Source of the DNA: Sphingopyxis sp. CCNWLW2
GTDB lineage: Bacteria; Pseudomonadota; Alphaproteobacteria; Sphingomonadales; Sphingomonadaceae
Assembly: GCF_037095755.1 (NCBI RefSeq)
Contig: NZ_JBAWKJ010000001.1
Span: forward strand, 933,001-997,000
Length of the DNA: 64,000 nt
Direction: 5' to 3'
Positions 8,544 to 17,497 of this stretch are shown one piece after another. The notes under the pieces were generated by a model. The model worked only from the letters and a program-made list of their open reading frames with translations. It made no database searches and had not been told where the DNA came from. Within the stretch, counting starts at the first letter, position 1. Every line of letters starts with the position of its first letter. A program made the position numbers and the translations under genes.

Positions 8544-9947
8544 ATGACCGCTTTCCCGCCGCAACCCGCGTTCGGGGCGCAAAGACTGCGCTCCATTTTC
8601 CGTATCGCGCTGACATTGCTTGCGATGTTCGCCATCGCGCTGCGCCCGGCGGCAGCGCAGTCGATCTTGCGCGACGCCGAAACCGAGGCGCTTTTTCAGG
8701 ACATGATGGACCCGCTGCTCGTCGCCGCGGGGCTCAAACCTGGACAGGTGCGCGTGCATCTGCTCGGCGACCGCAGCATCAACGCCTTCGTCGCGGGCAG
8801 CCAGGACATCTATGTCTTCAGCGGGCTGATCGAGGCCGCCGACAGCGCCGAAGAGGTGCAGGGCGTGCTCGCGCACGAACTCGGCCATGTGATGGGCGGC
8901 CACGCGATCCGCGTCAACGAAGGCGCCAAGACCGCAACGGGCATCTCGCTCCTCAGCCTGTTGCTCGGCGCCGCGGCGATCGCGGCGGGCGCGGGTGAGG
9001 CCGGCATGGGCGTGATGATGGCGGGGCAGCAGGCCGCGCTCGGCAAGTTCCTCGCCTTTTCGCGCGTGCAGGAATCGACCGCCGACGCCGCGGGCGCGCA
9101 ATATCTGTCGACGGCCGGGATCAGCGGCCGCGGCAGCCTCGCCTTTTTCAAGAAACTCCAGAACCTCGAATTTCGCTATGGGGTCAAGCAGGACGACGAT
9201 CAGGCCTATGGCCGCACCCACCCGATGTCGGGCGATCGCATCCAGGCGCTGCGCGAAGTCTATGTCATCGATCCGGCATGGGAAAAGCCCGCCGACCCGA
9301 AAATCGAGGCGCGCTTTCAGCGCATCAAGGCGAAGCTGTCGGGCTATATGGCCGAGCCCGAACGGACGCTGCGCAAATTCCCCGAAAGCAACCGCAGCAT
9401 TCCGGCGCGCTATGCGCGCGCCTATGCCTGGCACAAAAGCGCCTATCCGCAAAAGGCGCTGACCGAGGTCGAAGGCCTGCTCGCGACGAGCCCCAGCGAC
9501 CCCTATTTCCTCGAACTCGAGGGCCAGGTTCTGCTCGAATCGGGCCGCCCCAAGGAAGCGATCCCCGCGCTACGCAAGGCGGTCAGCCTGTCGCGGTCGC
9601 AGCCGTTGATCAGCGCGACGCTGGGTCATGCGCTGATCGCGACCGAGGATCCGGCGAATTATGCCGAGGCCGAAGAGGTGCTGAAAACCGCCGTCGCGCT
9701 CGACAATCAGAACCCGTTCGCCTGGTATCAGCTCGGTATCGTCTATGCGAACAAGGGCGATCAGGCGCGCGCCGCGCTCGCCTCGGCCGAACGCTACAGC
9801 CTTGAGGGTGGACAGTCGGGGCTCGCGCTGCGTAATGCCGAAATGGCGATGCAGGGTTTGCCCCAAGGCTCGCCCGACTGGATCCGTGCACAGGATATTT
9901 CGTTGGTGGCTCGCGCCGAGGTGGAACGCGAGCGCAAACGGCGTTAG
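8544..9947 (+). CDS. M48-family metalloprotease with C-terminal TPRs (BepA/YfgC-like)
   Basis: A 467-residue exported zinc protease. The chosen start is ATG 8544, preceded by a GAGAGG site; it gives a signal peptide ending near AAAQS (about residue 37), whereas the longer frame from 8499 adds a non-hydrophobic extension. The protease motif HELGH is at residues 111-115 and the third zinc ligand is Glu177 in ESTAD. A hydrophobic Gly/Ala-rich segment lies between them. The C-terminal half contains TPR-like helices (residues about 290-440). The BepA family acts in the periplasm on misfolded outer-membrane proteins and helps LPS-transporter assembly. The DsbA-like gene downstream is 56 nt away, and both fit envelope protein quality control. 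Confidence 0.92.
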   Translation: MTAFPPQPAFGAQRLRSIFRIALTLLAMFAIALRPAAAQSILRDAETEALFQDMMDPLLVAAGLKPGQVRVHLLGDRSINAFVAGSQDIYVFSGLIEAADSAEEVQGVLAHELGHVMGGHAIRVNEGAKTATGISLLSLLLGAAAIAAGAGEAGMGVMMAGQQAALGKFLAFSRVQESTADAAGAQYLSTAGISGRGSLAFFKKLQNLEFRYGVKQDDDQAYGRTHPMSGDRIQALREVYVIDPAWEKPADPKIEARFQRIKAKLSGYMAEPERTLRKFPESNRSIPARYARAYAWHKSAYPQKALTEVEGLLATSPSDPYFLELEGQVLLESGRPKEAIPALRKAVSLSRSQPLISATLGHALIATEDPANYAEAEEVLKTAVALDNQNPFAWYQLGIVYANKGDQARAALASAERYSLEGGQSGLALRNAEMAMQGLPQGSPDWIRAQDISLVARAEVERERKRR

Positions 9948-10003
9948 TTTCGGGTGAAGACAGGGGCGACGCGTCGCATTTCCGTGATGCTCGAGGGCGA
10001 TAA

Positions 10004-11611
10004 GTGACTGACAGAAAAGACGATTATTACCAGCCGTGGCTGCGCGACCCCGCGCCGACGCCGACAGGCGGCGCGCCGGCGCAGGGCGAAGGATTGGCGA
10101 AGCCAAAGGACGAGCCCCCCGTCGGCATCGACCTGACGCGATACAGCGCCCCCGAAAAGCCGCGCGATCCGCTGGTGAAGCCCGAGGCGATCAAGGCCGG
10201 CGCGGCGAACCTGTGGGATCGTATCCGTGACGGCGCCGAAGCCTTTGCCGACTGGACGATCCGCGTCGGCGACCGCGCCGACATTCCCGCGCGCGTCGAA
10301 GCGATGGAAATTCCGCGCCGCTCGCGCGAACTCGCGGCGAAGACCGGTGCGCTGACCGCGCGCGCCGCACGGGCGGCGGGGCGCGGATCGGCGCAGGCCG
10401 GCCGCGCCGCCGCGAAGGCGAGCGGCGAGGCATGGGACAAGATGGCGCTCGGCGACAAGGCCCGCAAACTGTCGAGCGAAGCCGGGCGCGGGCTCGGCGA
10501 AGTCGCCGGCAAGACCAAGGCGGGCGTTGTCGACATCGCCAAGGCGAGCAGCGAAAGTCTTCGCGACGGCATCGGCGATGCCGCCAGCAAGCTGCGCCCC
10601 GCGCCGCGCGAGGAACTGGCGCCGCCGCCTTCGGGGCTCGAACAATTGCTCGCGCGCGAGGAAGCCGCCGCCGCGCAGGCGAACGCGCCTGCCGCACCCG
10701 ACCTGCCGCTCTTTGCGGGTGACGCCGCAATTCCGGCAGTAGCGAAGCCAGCGCCGGCCAATTCGGCGGACGCGATGGACGGCGACGATCGTTCGCCGAT
10801 TGCGTCGCCGGCCAAAAATGCCGCAAAGACCAAGGCGATGCCGGCGCAAAGCTTGCCGCAGGTGAAGGGGACGGGAATGGACGGCGTTTCAACGCGCACA
10901 TGGGGTTTGGCGCTTGGAGGCATATTGCTCCTCGCCATCGTCTTCTGGCTCGGCGGCCGCTTCGGCGGCGGCATGAGCAAGAGCGAGGTCGAGGGCGTAG
11001 TCGCCGATTATATCAAGGCGAACCCGCAGATCATTCCCGAGGCGCTCGAAGCGCAGCGCAATGGCGAAATCGCCAAGGCGATCGATCAAATCCGTCCCGC
11101 GCTCGAAAAACCCTATGCCGGTGCCTGGGCGGGCAATGCCGACGGCGATGTGACGCTGGTCGTGTTCACCGATTATGCGTGCGGTTTCTGCCGCGCGAGC
11201 GTGCCCGACGTCGACCGGCTGATCCGCGAGGACAAAAGGCTGAAGGTCGTGTTCCGCGAGCTGCCGATCATCGCGCCGCAGAGCCGTGACGCCGCGATCA
11301 TGGCGCTCGCCGCGGCGCGGCAGGGCAAATATGATGCGTTCCACCACGCGATGTTCGCGGCGGGCTCGCTCGATAAGGCGGCGATCGCCGCAGCAGCGAC
11401 AAAGGCCGGGGTCGTCACCGACGGCACCGCCGATGCGACCGCGAACGAGGCGCTGTTCCAGCGCGAACTCGACAGCAATCTCGCGATCGCGACGCAGCTC
11501 CAGCTCAACGCCACCCCGACCTGGATCGTCGGCAACCAGCTGTTCCAGGGCCAGATCGGTTATGACGGGTTGAAGCAAGCCGTCGCGAAAGCCCGCGCGG
11601 CGAAAAGCTGA
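10004..11611 (+). CDS. Membrane-anchored DsbA-like thiol:disulfide protein with long N-terminal extension
   Basis: A 535-residue protein starting at GTG 10004. The first 299 residues are low-complexity, Ala/Lys/Glu/Pro-rich and probably cytoplasmic, including an amphipathic helical stretch at about 100-200. One membrane helix follows at 300-320. The C-terminal domain is a DsbA-like thioredoxin fold (DSBA, family of DsbD/BdbD-type proteins) with active site CGFC at 393-396 and a cis-Pro segment ATPTWIVG near the end. It should form or shuffle disulfides in the periplasm. Related one-helix DsbA proteins of alphaproteobacteria are usually about 250 residues, so the extension more than doubles the length. 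Its role is unknown. The sulfotransferase gene starts 12 nt downstream. Confidence 0.88.
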   Translation: MTDRKDDYYQPWLRDPAPTPTGGAPAQGEGLAKPKDEPPVGIDLTRYSAPEKPRDPLVKPEAIKAGAANLWDRIRDGAEAFADWTIRVGDRADIPARVEAMEIPRRSRELAAKTGALTARAARAAGRGSAQAGRAAAKASGEAWDKMALGDKARKLSSEAGRGLGEVAGKTKAGVVDIAKASSESLRDGIGDAASKLRPAPREELAPPPSGLEQLLAREEAAAAQANAPAAPDLPLFAGDAAIPAVAKPAPANSADAMDGDDRSPIASPAKNAAKTKAMPAQSLPQVKGTGMDGVSTRTWGLALGGILLLAIVFWLGGRFGGGMSKSEVEGVVADYIKANPQIIPEALEAQRNGEIAKAIDQIRPALEKPYAGAWAGNADGDVTLVVFTDYACGFCRASVPDVDRLIREDKRLKVVFRELPIIAPQSRDAAIMALAAARQGKYDAFHHAMFAAGSLDKAAIAAAATKAGVVTDGTADATANEALFQRELDSNLAIATQLQLNATPTWIVGNQLFQGQIGYDGLKQAVAKARAAKS

Positions 11612-11622
11612 GGGCCGCGACC

Positions 11623-13437
11623 GTGGCGACCGTCTCGCACGATGAAGCGCTCGCCAACGCCCGCCGCCTGCTGAGCGGCGAACCCGGCGCCGCGCTGGCG
11701 CAGGCGCAGGCGATCATCGACGCCGTCCCGACATCGGCGGCGGCGCACCGCCTCGCCGCGCATGCCCTCCGCGCCCTGAACCGCGAGGCGGAAGCACAGG
11801 CGGCGTCGCTCGCGGCGATCGGCGCGACGATCCACGATCCCGCGATGGTCGACGCCGCGCTCGCGCTCGCCGAGGACCGGCTGCCCGACGCCGAGCGGGC
11901 GCTGCGCCAGCGCCTCCGCGAAGATGCGACCGATGTTGCGGCGATCCGTATGCTCGCCGAGGTCGCGGGTCGCATCGGACGTTATGACGACGCCGAAAAA
12001 CTGCTGTCGCGCGCGTTGCAGCTTGCGCCCGATTTCGGTGCCGCGCGCGCCAATCTCGCGACCGTCTATTACAAGCAGAACCGCTTTGCTGACGCCGCCG
12101 AGACGCTCGATGCGGTGCTCGGCGACGACCCGGACAATCCCGCGCATGCGAATCTCCGCGCCGCCGCGCTCGGCCGCATCGGCGGTTATGACGAGGCGCT
12201 CGCGCTCTATGAAGAGCTGACAGGCCGCTTCCCCGATCATGCCAAGCTGTGGATGAGCTACGGCCATATGCTCAAGACTGTGGGACGGCAGGACGACAGC
12301 ATCGCCGCCTATCGCCGCGCGCTCGCCGCCGATCCGGGGCTCGGCGAAATCTGGTGGAGCCTCGCGAACCTCAAAACAATCCGCTTCGGGGCGGAGGACC
12401 GTGCAGCGATGGAGGCTGCGCTGGTTGCGGCCGAGCCCGACAGCGAAGCGCGCGCCGACGACCGGCTGCACCTGCATTTCGCGCTCGGCAAAGCGTATGA
12501 CGATGCCGCCGAACATGAGCCGGCGTTTCGCCATTATGCTGCGGGCAACGCGATCCGCTCCGCCCAGCTCGGCTATCGCGCCGCCGAAACGAGCGCCGCG
12601 GTCGACGCGATCATCGCCGCCTGTACCCCCGAATTCTTCGCAGCGCGCGCTGGCGCGGGCGATCCGGCGCCCGACCCGATCTTCATCCTCGGCATGCCGC
12701 GCGCCGGATCGACGCTGATCGAGCAGATCCTTAGCTGCCATTCGGCGATCGAGGGCACGATGGAGCTGCCCGACATCCCCGCGCTCGCGCTCGGGCTCGG
12801 CCGTGAGAAGCACGACGATGGGCGCCGCTGGATCGAGGCGCTGGCCGAGACGCCGCCCGAGCGGCTTGCCGAAATGGGCGCGGCGTTCCTTCAGCGCACC
12901 GCGGTGCAGCGCAAGACCGGCAAGCCCTTCTATATCGACAAGCTGCCGAACAACTGGCTCTACACCGCCTTCATCCGCCTGATCCTGCCGAATGCAAAGA
13001 TCATCGATGCGCGGCGCGCGCCCCTCGATTGCTGCTTTTCGAACTTCCGCCAGCATTATGCGAAGGGGCAGGCGTTCAGTTACGGCCTCGCCGACGTCGG
13101 CGGCTATTACCGCGACTATGTCCGCCTGATGGCGCATATCGACGCGGTCCAGCCCGGCCGCGTCCACCGCGTGATCCACGAGGCGCTGCTCGACGACCCC
13201 GAAACCGAAGTGCGTGCGCTGCTCGCCTTTCTGAACCAGCCTTTCGAAGCCGCCTGCATGGCGTTCCACACCAACGCGCGCGCGGTGCGCACGGCGTCGA
13301 GCGAACAGGTGCGCAAACCGATCAATCGCGACGGCGTCGGGCAGTGGCAACCCTATGAAAAATGGCTCGATCCGCTGAAACAGGCGCTCGGCCCCGTCCT
13401 CGGCGCCTATCCCGCCATTCCCGCCGATTTCGGTTAG
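11623..13437 (+). CDS. TPR-repeat sulfotransferase
   Basis: A 604-residue protein with two halves. Residues about 10-300 are TPR helices (for example the repeats around FGAARANLATVYYKQNRF). Residues about 350-600 form a PAPS-dependent sulfotransferase domain; the 5'-phosphosulfate loop is MPRAGSTLIEQIL, starting at residue 358, and a 3'-phosphate-binding region is likely around KIIDARRAPLDCCFSNF. Family members transfer sulfate from PAPS to a protein or small-molecule acceptor; the acceptor here is unknown. Start is GTG 11623, 11 nt after the DsbA-like gene, so the two are probably cotranscribed. A small hairpin follows at 13455-13470. Confidence 0.88.
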   Translation: MATVSHDEALANARRLLSGEPGAALAQAQAIIDAVPTSAAAHRLAAHALRALNREAEAQAASLAAIGATIHDPAMVDAALALAEDRLPDAERALRQRLREDATDVAAIRMLAEVAGRIGRYDDAEKLLSRALQLAPDFGAARANLATVYYKQNRFADAAETLDAVLGDDPDNPAHANLRAAALGRIGGYDEALALYEELTGRFPDHAKLWMSYGHMLKTVGRQDDSIAAYRRALAADPGLGEIWWSLANLKTIRFGAEDRAAMEAALVAAEPDSEARADDRLHLHFALGKAYDDAAEHEPAFRHYAAGNAIRSAQLGYRAAETSAAVDAIIAACTPEFFAARAGAGDPAPDPIFILGMPRAGSTLIEQILSCHSAIEGTMELPDIPALALGLGREKHDDGRRWIEALAETPPERLAEMGAAFLQRTAVQRKTGKPFYIDKLPNNWLYTAFIRLILPNAKIIDARRAPLDCCFSNFRQHYAKGQAFSYGLADVGGYYRDYVRLMAHIDAVQPGRVHRVIHEALLDDPETEVRALLAFLNQPFEAACMAFHTNARAVRTASSEQVRKPINRDGVGQWQPYEKWLDPLKQALGPVLGAYPAIPADFG

Positions 13438-13454
13438 GCCCCACGCGACAAAAC

Positions 13455-13470
13455 GTTGCCTTTCGGCAAC
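13455..13470 (+). terminator. Small hairpin after the sulfotransferase gene
   Basis: GTTGCC-TTTC-GGCAAC forms a 6-bp stem with a 4-nt loop 18 nt after the sulfotransferase stop. There is no U-tract, so it is only a possible weak terminator. Confidence 0.3.
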
Positions 13471-13578
13471 AGCGGACGACATTTTCGACCAACGACCACG
13501 GCACTCCGCCAACAATGCTTGCGCTTGCGCGGCGGTGCGTCATGCTCCGTCACATGGCTGTCATGTGAGGGGGATTCC

Positions 13579-16038
13579 ATGCGGAAACTATCGGCAGTAT
13601 TGACCAAAAGCGGCGCGTTCCTGCTCGGCAGCACGATCTTGTGCACGTCGGGAACCGCGCTGGCCCAGCAAAGCAACACCAACGACGACCGCGACATCGT
13701 CGTCACCGCGTCGAAGCGCGAAGAAAATCTGCAGGACGTGCCGCTCGCGATCACCGCGATCGGGACCGAACGGCTCGACGAGCTGCAGGTCAAGGAGTTC
13801 CAGGATGTCGTCAAATTCCTGCCGTCGGTGACGATCCAGACGCTCGCGCCGGGGTTCAGCCAGGTCTATTTCCGCGGCGTCGCATCGGGCGAGAATGCCA
13901 ACCATTCGACCTCGCTGCCGACCGTCGGCACATACCTCGACGAAATGCCGATCACGACCATCCAGGGCGCGCTCGACATCCACGCCTATGACCTCGCGCG
14001 CGTCGAGGCGCTCGCGGGGCCGCAGGGCACGCTGTATGGCGCAAGCTCGATGGCGGGCACGATCAAACTGGTGACCAACAAGCCCGACACCAGCGGCACC
14101 TATGGCTCGGTGGGGCTTGAACTCAACAGCGTGACACGCGGCGGCATCGGCGGCGTTGCCGAGGGCTTCATCAACGCGCGGATCAGCGATCGCGCGGCGC
14201 TGCGCATCGTCGGCTGGTATCGCCATGATGCGGGCTATATCGATAATATCGCGGGGACGCGCGTTTATCCGATCAGCCAGAACACCGATACCGACGGCGA
14301 CGGCGAGAATGATACGGTGATCAATCTTCCCGGCGACGACATCACGCAGAACAACGACGATCTGGTCGAAAAGGATTATAACACCGTCGACACCTATGGC
14401 GCGCGCCTCGCGCTCGGCATCGAACTCGACGACGACTGGACGATCCGCCCGACCTTGATGGGCCAGATCCAGAAAGCGAATGGCAGTTTTGCGCAGGAAC
14501 GCTCGTCGGCGGTGACGCGCAGCCTCCAGACGGTGCAATACAACCCCGAACGCAGCGACGATAAGTGGATACAGGCCGCGCTGACGATCGAGGGCAAGAT
14601 CGGCAATTGGGACCTGACCGTCACCGGCGGACATCTCCGCCGCAAGACGCTGACCGACAGCGACTATTCGGACTATGCCTATTTCTATGACGCGCTCTTT
14701 GGCTCGGCGGTCTATCTTTATGACAATGCCGGCGACCAGATCAGCCCGAACCAGTATATCAAAGGCATCGACCGCTATCGCCGGAACTTCGGCGAAATCC
14801 GCGTCGCTTCGCCCGCCGACGCGCGCATCCGCTTTATCGGCGGGCTGTTCTACCAGCGCCAGTCGCACAATATCGAGCAGCATTATATCATCGATAACCT
14901 GTCCGATGATCTGCAGGTGCCGACCACCGTCGACAATATCTGGCTGACCAAGCAGCAGCGCGTCGACCGCGACTATGCGGCGTTCGGCGAGCTCAGCTTC
15001 GATATCACCGACAAATTGACGCTGACCGGCGGCGGCCGCCTCTACAAGTTCGACAACAGCCTCGTCGGCTTCTTCGGCTACAACAACCCCGGCTACAGCA
15101 GCAATCCGGTCTACGCATGCCAGGGGCCGGCGGTCGTCGACGGCTCGCCGTGCACCAACCTCGACAAACGGACGAAAAAGACCGACTTCATCCACAAGCT
15201 GAACCTGACGTATAAATTCACCGACGATGTGATGATGTATGCGACCTGGTCGCGCGGCTTCCGTCCCGGCGGGATCAACCGGCGCGGCTCGCTGCCGCCA
15301 TATGGCTCGGACACGCTCGACAATTATGAGCTGGGGTGGAAGACCAGCTTTGGTCCGGTGCGTTTCAACGGCGCAGTCTATCAGCAGGACTGGAAGAATA
15401 TCCAGCTGTCCTTCCTCGGCGCCAATGGGCTCAGCGAAGTCCGCAACGCGGGCATCGCGCGCATCCGCGGGATCGAGGCCGACGTCAGCTACCGTTCGGG
15501 CGGTTTCTCGCTCGGCATGGGCGCCAGCTATAATGACGCGACGATCCGCCGCGATTTCTGCGCCATTGCGAACCCGCAATTCGATTGCTCGGTCCCCTTC
15601 TCCAACGACGGTGACGACAGCAACGACAACAGCCTGCTCGCTCCGGCGGGATCGCGCCTGCCGGTCACCGCGAAGTTCAAGGGCAACGCCGTCGCGCGCT
15701 ATGAATTCCCCATCAGCGGCCTCGATGGCCACGTCCAGTTCGCGGTCAACCATATCGGAAAAAGGCGGTCCGACCTTCGCACGCTTGAAAATGACATCGT
15801 CGGCAATTTCAAAGCCTATACGACCGCCGATTTCAGCATCGGGGTGAAGGGCGAAGGCTGGGACGCCGAAATCTATGCGACCAATCTGTTCGACAGCCGC
15901 GGTGTGATCAACAGCGCGGTCCAGTGCGGCGAGACGGTGTGCGGCGACGGCGATGGTCTTACCCCGGGCGGCGGGGTCTTCTATGACAATGTGATCCGCC
16001 CGCGTCTGATCGGCATCAAGGTGAGCAAGGACTTCTGA
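13579..16038 (+). CDS. TonB-dependent receptor
   Basis: An 819-residue outer-membrane receptor. Start ATG 13579 follows a GAGGGGG ribosome site and begins a signal peptide ending at about ALAQQ (residue 31). The TonB-box region is DIVVTASKREENLQDVPLAI. The plug domain (about 45-160) contains RVEALAGPQGTLYGASSMAGTIK, and the rest is a 22-strand-type barrel ending in an aromatic residue (KDF). It is of the large, VTASKR-type class common in sphingomonads, whose ligands are often not iron; the substrate is unassigned. No FecR/ECF sigma pair is adjacent. A strong hairpin follows at 16049-16083. Confidence 0.93.
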   Translation: MRKLSAVLTKSGAFLLGSTILCTSGTALAQQSNTNDDRDIVVTASKREENLQDVPLAITAIGTERLDELQVKEFQDVVKFLPSVTIQTLAPGFSQVYFRGVASGENANHSTSLPTVGTYLDEMPITTIQGALDIHAYDLARVEALAGPQGTLYGASSMAGTIKLVTNKPDTSGTYGSVGLELNSVTRGGIGGVAEGFINARISDRAALRIVGWYRHDAGYIDNIAGTRVYPISQNTDTDGDGENDTVINLPGDDITQNNDDLVEKDYNTVDTYGARLALGIELDDDWTIRPTLMGQIQKANGSFAQERSSAVTRSLQTVQYNPERSDDKWIQAALTIEGKIGNWDLTVTGGHLRRKTLTDSDYSDYAYFYDALFGSAVYLYDNAGDQISPNQYIKGIDRYRRNFGEIRVASPADARIRFIGGLFYQRQSHNIEQHYIIDNLSDDLQVPTTVDNIWLTKQQRVDRDYAAFGELSFDITDKLTLTGGGRLYKFDNSLVGFFGYNNPGYSSNPVYACQGPAVVDGSPCTNLDKRTKKTDFIHKLNLTYKFTDDVMMYATWSRGFRPGGINRRGSLPPYGSDTLDNYELGWKTSFGPVRFNGAVYQQDWKNIQLSFLGANGLSEVRNAGIARIRGIEADVSYRSGGFSLGMGASYNDATIRRDFCAIANPQFDCSVPFSNDGDDSNDNSLLAPAGSRLPVTAKFKGNAVARYEFPISGLDGHVQFAVNHIGKRRSDLRTLENDIVGNFKAYTTADFSIGVKGEGWDAEIYATNLFDSRGVINSAVQCGETVCGDGDGLTPGGGVFYDNVIRPRLIGIKVSKDF

Positions 16039-16048
16039 GCGACCCATT

Positions 16049-16083
16049 GAGGGGACGGCGCGAGGCGATCGCGCCGTCCCCTC
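16049..16083 (+). terminator. Perfect hairpin after the TonB receptor gene
   Basis: A perfect 15-bp stem (16049-16063 with 16069-16083) encloses the loop GGCGA, 10 nt after the receptor stop. It is GC-rich and has no clear U-tract, so it may terminate or protect the 3' end rather than act as a canonical intrinsic terminator. Confidence 0.65.
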
Positions 16084-16186
16084 GGCGCTATCCCCCACGC
16101 GGGGGATGGACGAACAGACCCCGATCGGACGGTATCGACAATCGGGTCGATCGGGGCCGGGGATAGAGGATGGGAACCAGCTTCGC

Positions 16187-17497
16187 ATGGCAGAGATGAT
16201 GACCGCAGGGGTCAGGCCCGCCCAAAAGCTCGGCCTTTCGATGTGTGTCGCGCTCGTCATGGGCAATATGATCGGATCGGGGGTGTTCCTCCTCCCCGCC
16301 AGCCTCGCGCCGTTCGGCTGGAACGGCGTCGCGGGGTGGGTGATCACGATCGCCGGCGCGCTTGCGCTCGCGGTGGTTCTCGCGCGGCTGACCGTCGCCT
16401 TTCCGCAGGCGAGCGGGCCGACCGCCTTCGTCCAGCTCGCCTTCGGGCGCGTTCCCAGCTTCATGATCGGCTGGGCCTATTGGGTGTCGGTGTGGACCGC
16501 CAATGTGACGCTCGCGGTCGCCGCGGTCAGCTTCCTCAGCCTCTTCGCGCCCGCGCTCGGCGACCATATGGCGCTGTCGACGCTCGCGCTGATCTGGGCT
16601 GTCACCGCGATCAGCTGGCGCGGCGCGCGTGCGGCGGGGCGCTTCCAGATCGTGACCCTGCTCATCAAGCTGATCCCGCTGCTGACGGTGATCGTCCTGA
16701 TACCGATCGCGTTCGGCAGCGAGACCCGCGTCGTCACGACGCCCTTCCCCGCCGAGGGATTGTCGCTGACCGCGGTCAGCGGATCGGCGATCCTCACCTT
16801 ATGGGCGCTGCTCGGTTTCGAATCGGCGAGCGTCGCAACCGACAAGGTCAAGGATCCGGTCGTCACCATCCCGCGCGCGACGATCATCGGCACGCTGGCG
16901 ACGGGCATCCTCTATCTGATCGTCTGTTCGGCGGTCGCACTGATGCTGCCCGCGGCCGATGTCGCGACGTCCGACGCGCCCTTCGCCCTGTTCGCCGAAA
17001 CCTATTGGGGACACGGGCCAGCGCTGTTCATCGCCGCCTTCGCCGCGATCAGCGCGATCGGGGCATTGAACGGCTTCACGCTGATCCAGGCCGAGCTGCC
17101 GGCAACGCTCGCGCGCCAGGGCCTGTTTCCCGCATGGTTCGCACGCACGAACCGCCACGGCACGCCCGTTGCCGCGCTGCTGATCGCGAGCGGCCTCGCG
17201 ACCGCGTGCGTCGTGCTGAACAGCAACAAATCGACCGCCGAGATGTTCACCTTCATGGCGATCCTGTCGACCTCGGTGACGCTCTGGCTCTACCTCTCGT
17301 GCGCGGCAGCCGCGCTGCGCCTGCGCGTCGCGATACCGGTTGCGCTGATCGGTCTCGCCTATTCGGTCTGGACGCTGTGGGGCGCCGGGCTGAACGTCAG
17401 CGCGATGAGCCTGATCCTGATGGTCGCGGGGCTGCCGCTTTACTGGTGGACGCGCGGCTCAACGCCATCGGGGAGCGAAGAGGCCCCGGTCGCGTAG
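16187..17497 (+). CDS. APC-superfamily amino acid permease
   Basis: A 436-residue inner-membrane transporter with about 12 hydrophobic helices. The first helix contains the APC signature GNMIGSGVFLLPASLAPFG, as in the AdiC/YjdE-like basic amino acid/polyamine antiporter branch, and WALLGFESASVATDKVKDP matches the conserved helix 6 region. The frame is open from 16106, but residues before Met 16187 are polar and lack a family match, so I use 16187; 16196 is also possible. Substrate cannot be fixed. The 3' end overlaps the convergent FAD oxidoreductase gene by 39 nt. Confidence 0.88.
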   Translation: MAEMMTAGVRPAQKLGLSMCVALVMGNMIGSGVFLLPASLAPFGWNGVAGWVITIAGALALAVVLARLTVAFPQASGPTAFVQLAFGRVPSFMIGWAYWVSVWTANVTLAVAAVSFLSLFAPALGDHMALSTLALIWAVTAISWRGARAAGRFQIVTLLIKLIPLLTVIVLIPIAFGSETRVVTTPFPAEGLSLTAVSGSAILTLWALLGFESASVATDKVKDPVVTIPRATIIGTLATGILYLIVCSAVALMLPAADVATSDAPFALFAETYWGHGPALFIAAFAAISAIGALNGFTLIQAELPATLARQGLFPAWFARTNRHGTPVAALLIASGLATACVVLNSNKSTAEMFTFMAILSTSVTLWLYLSCAAAALRLRVAIPVALIGLAYSVWTLWGAGLNVSAMSLILMVAGLPLYWWTRGSTPSGSEEAPVA

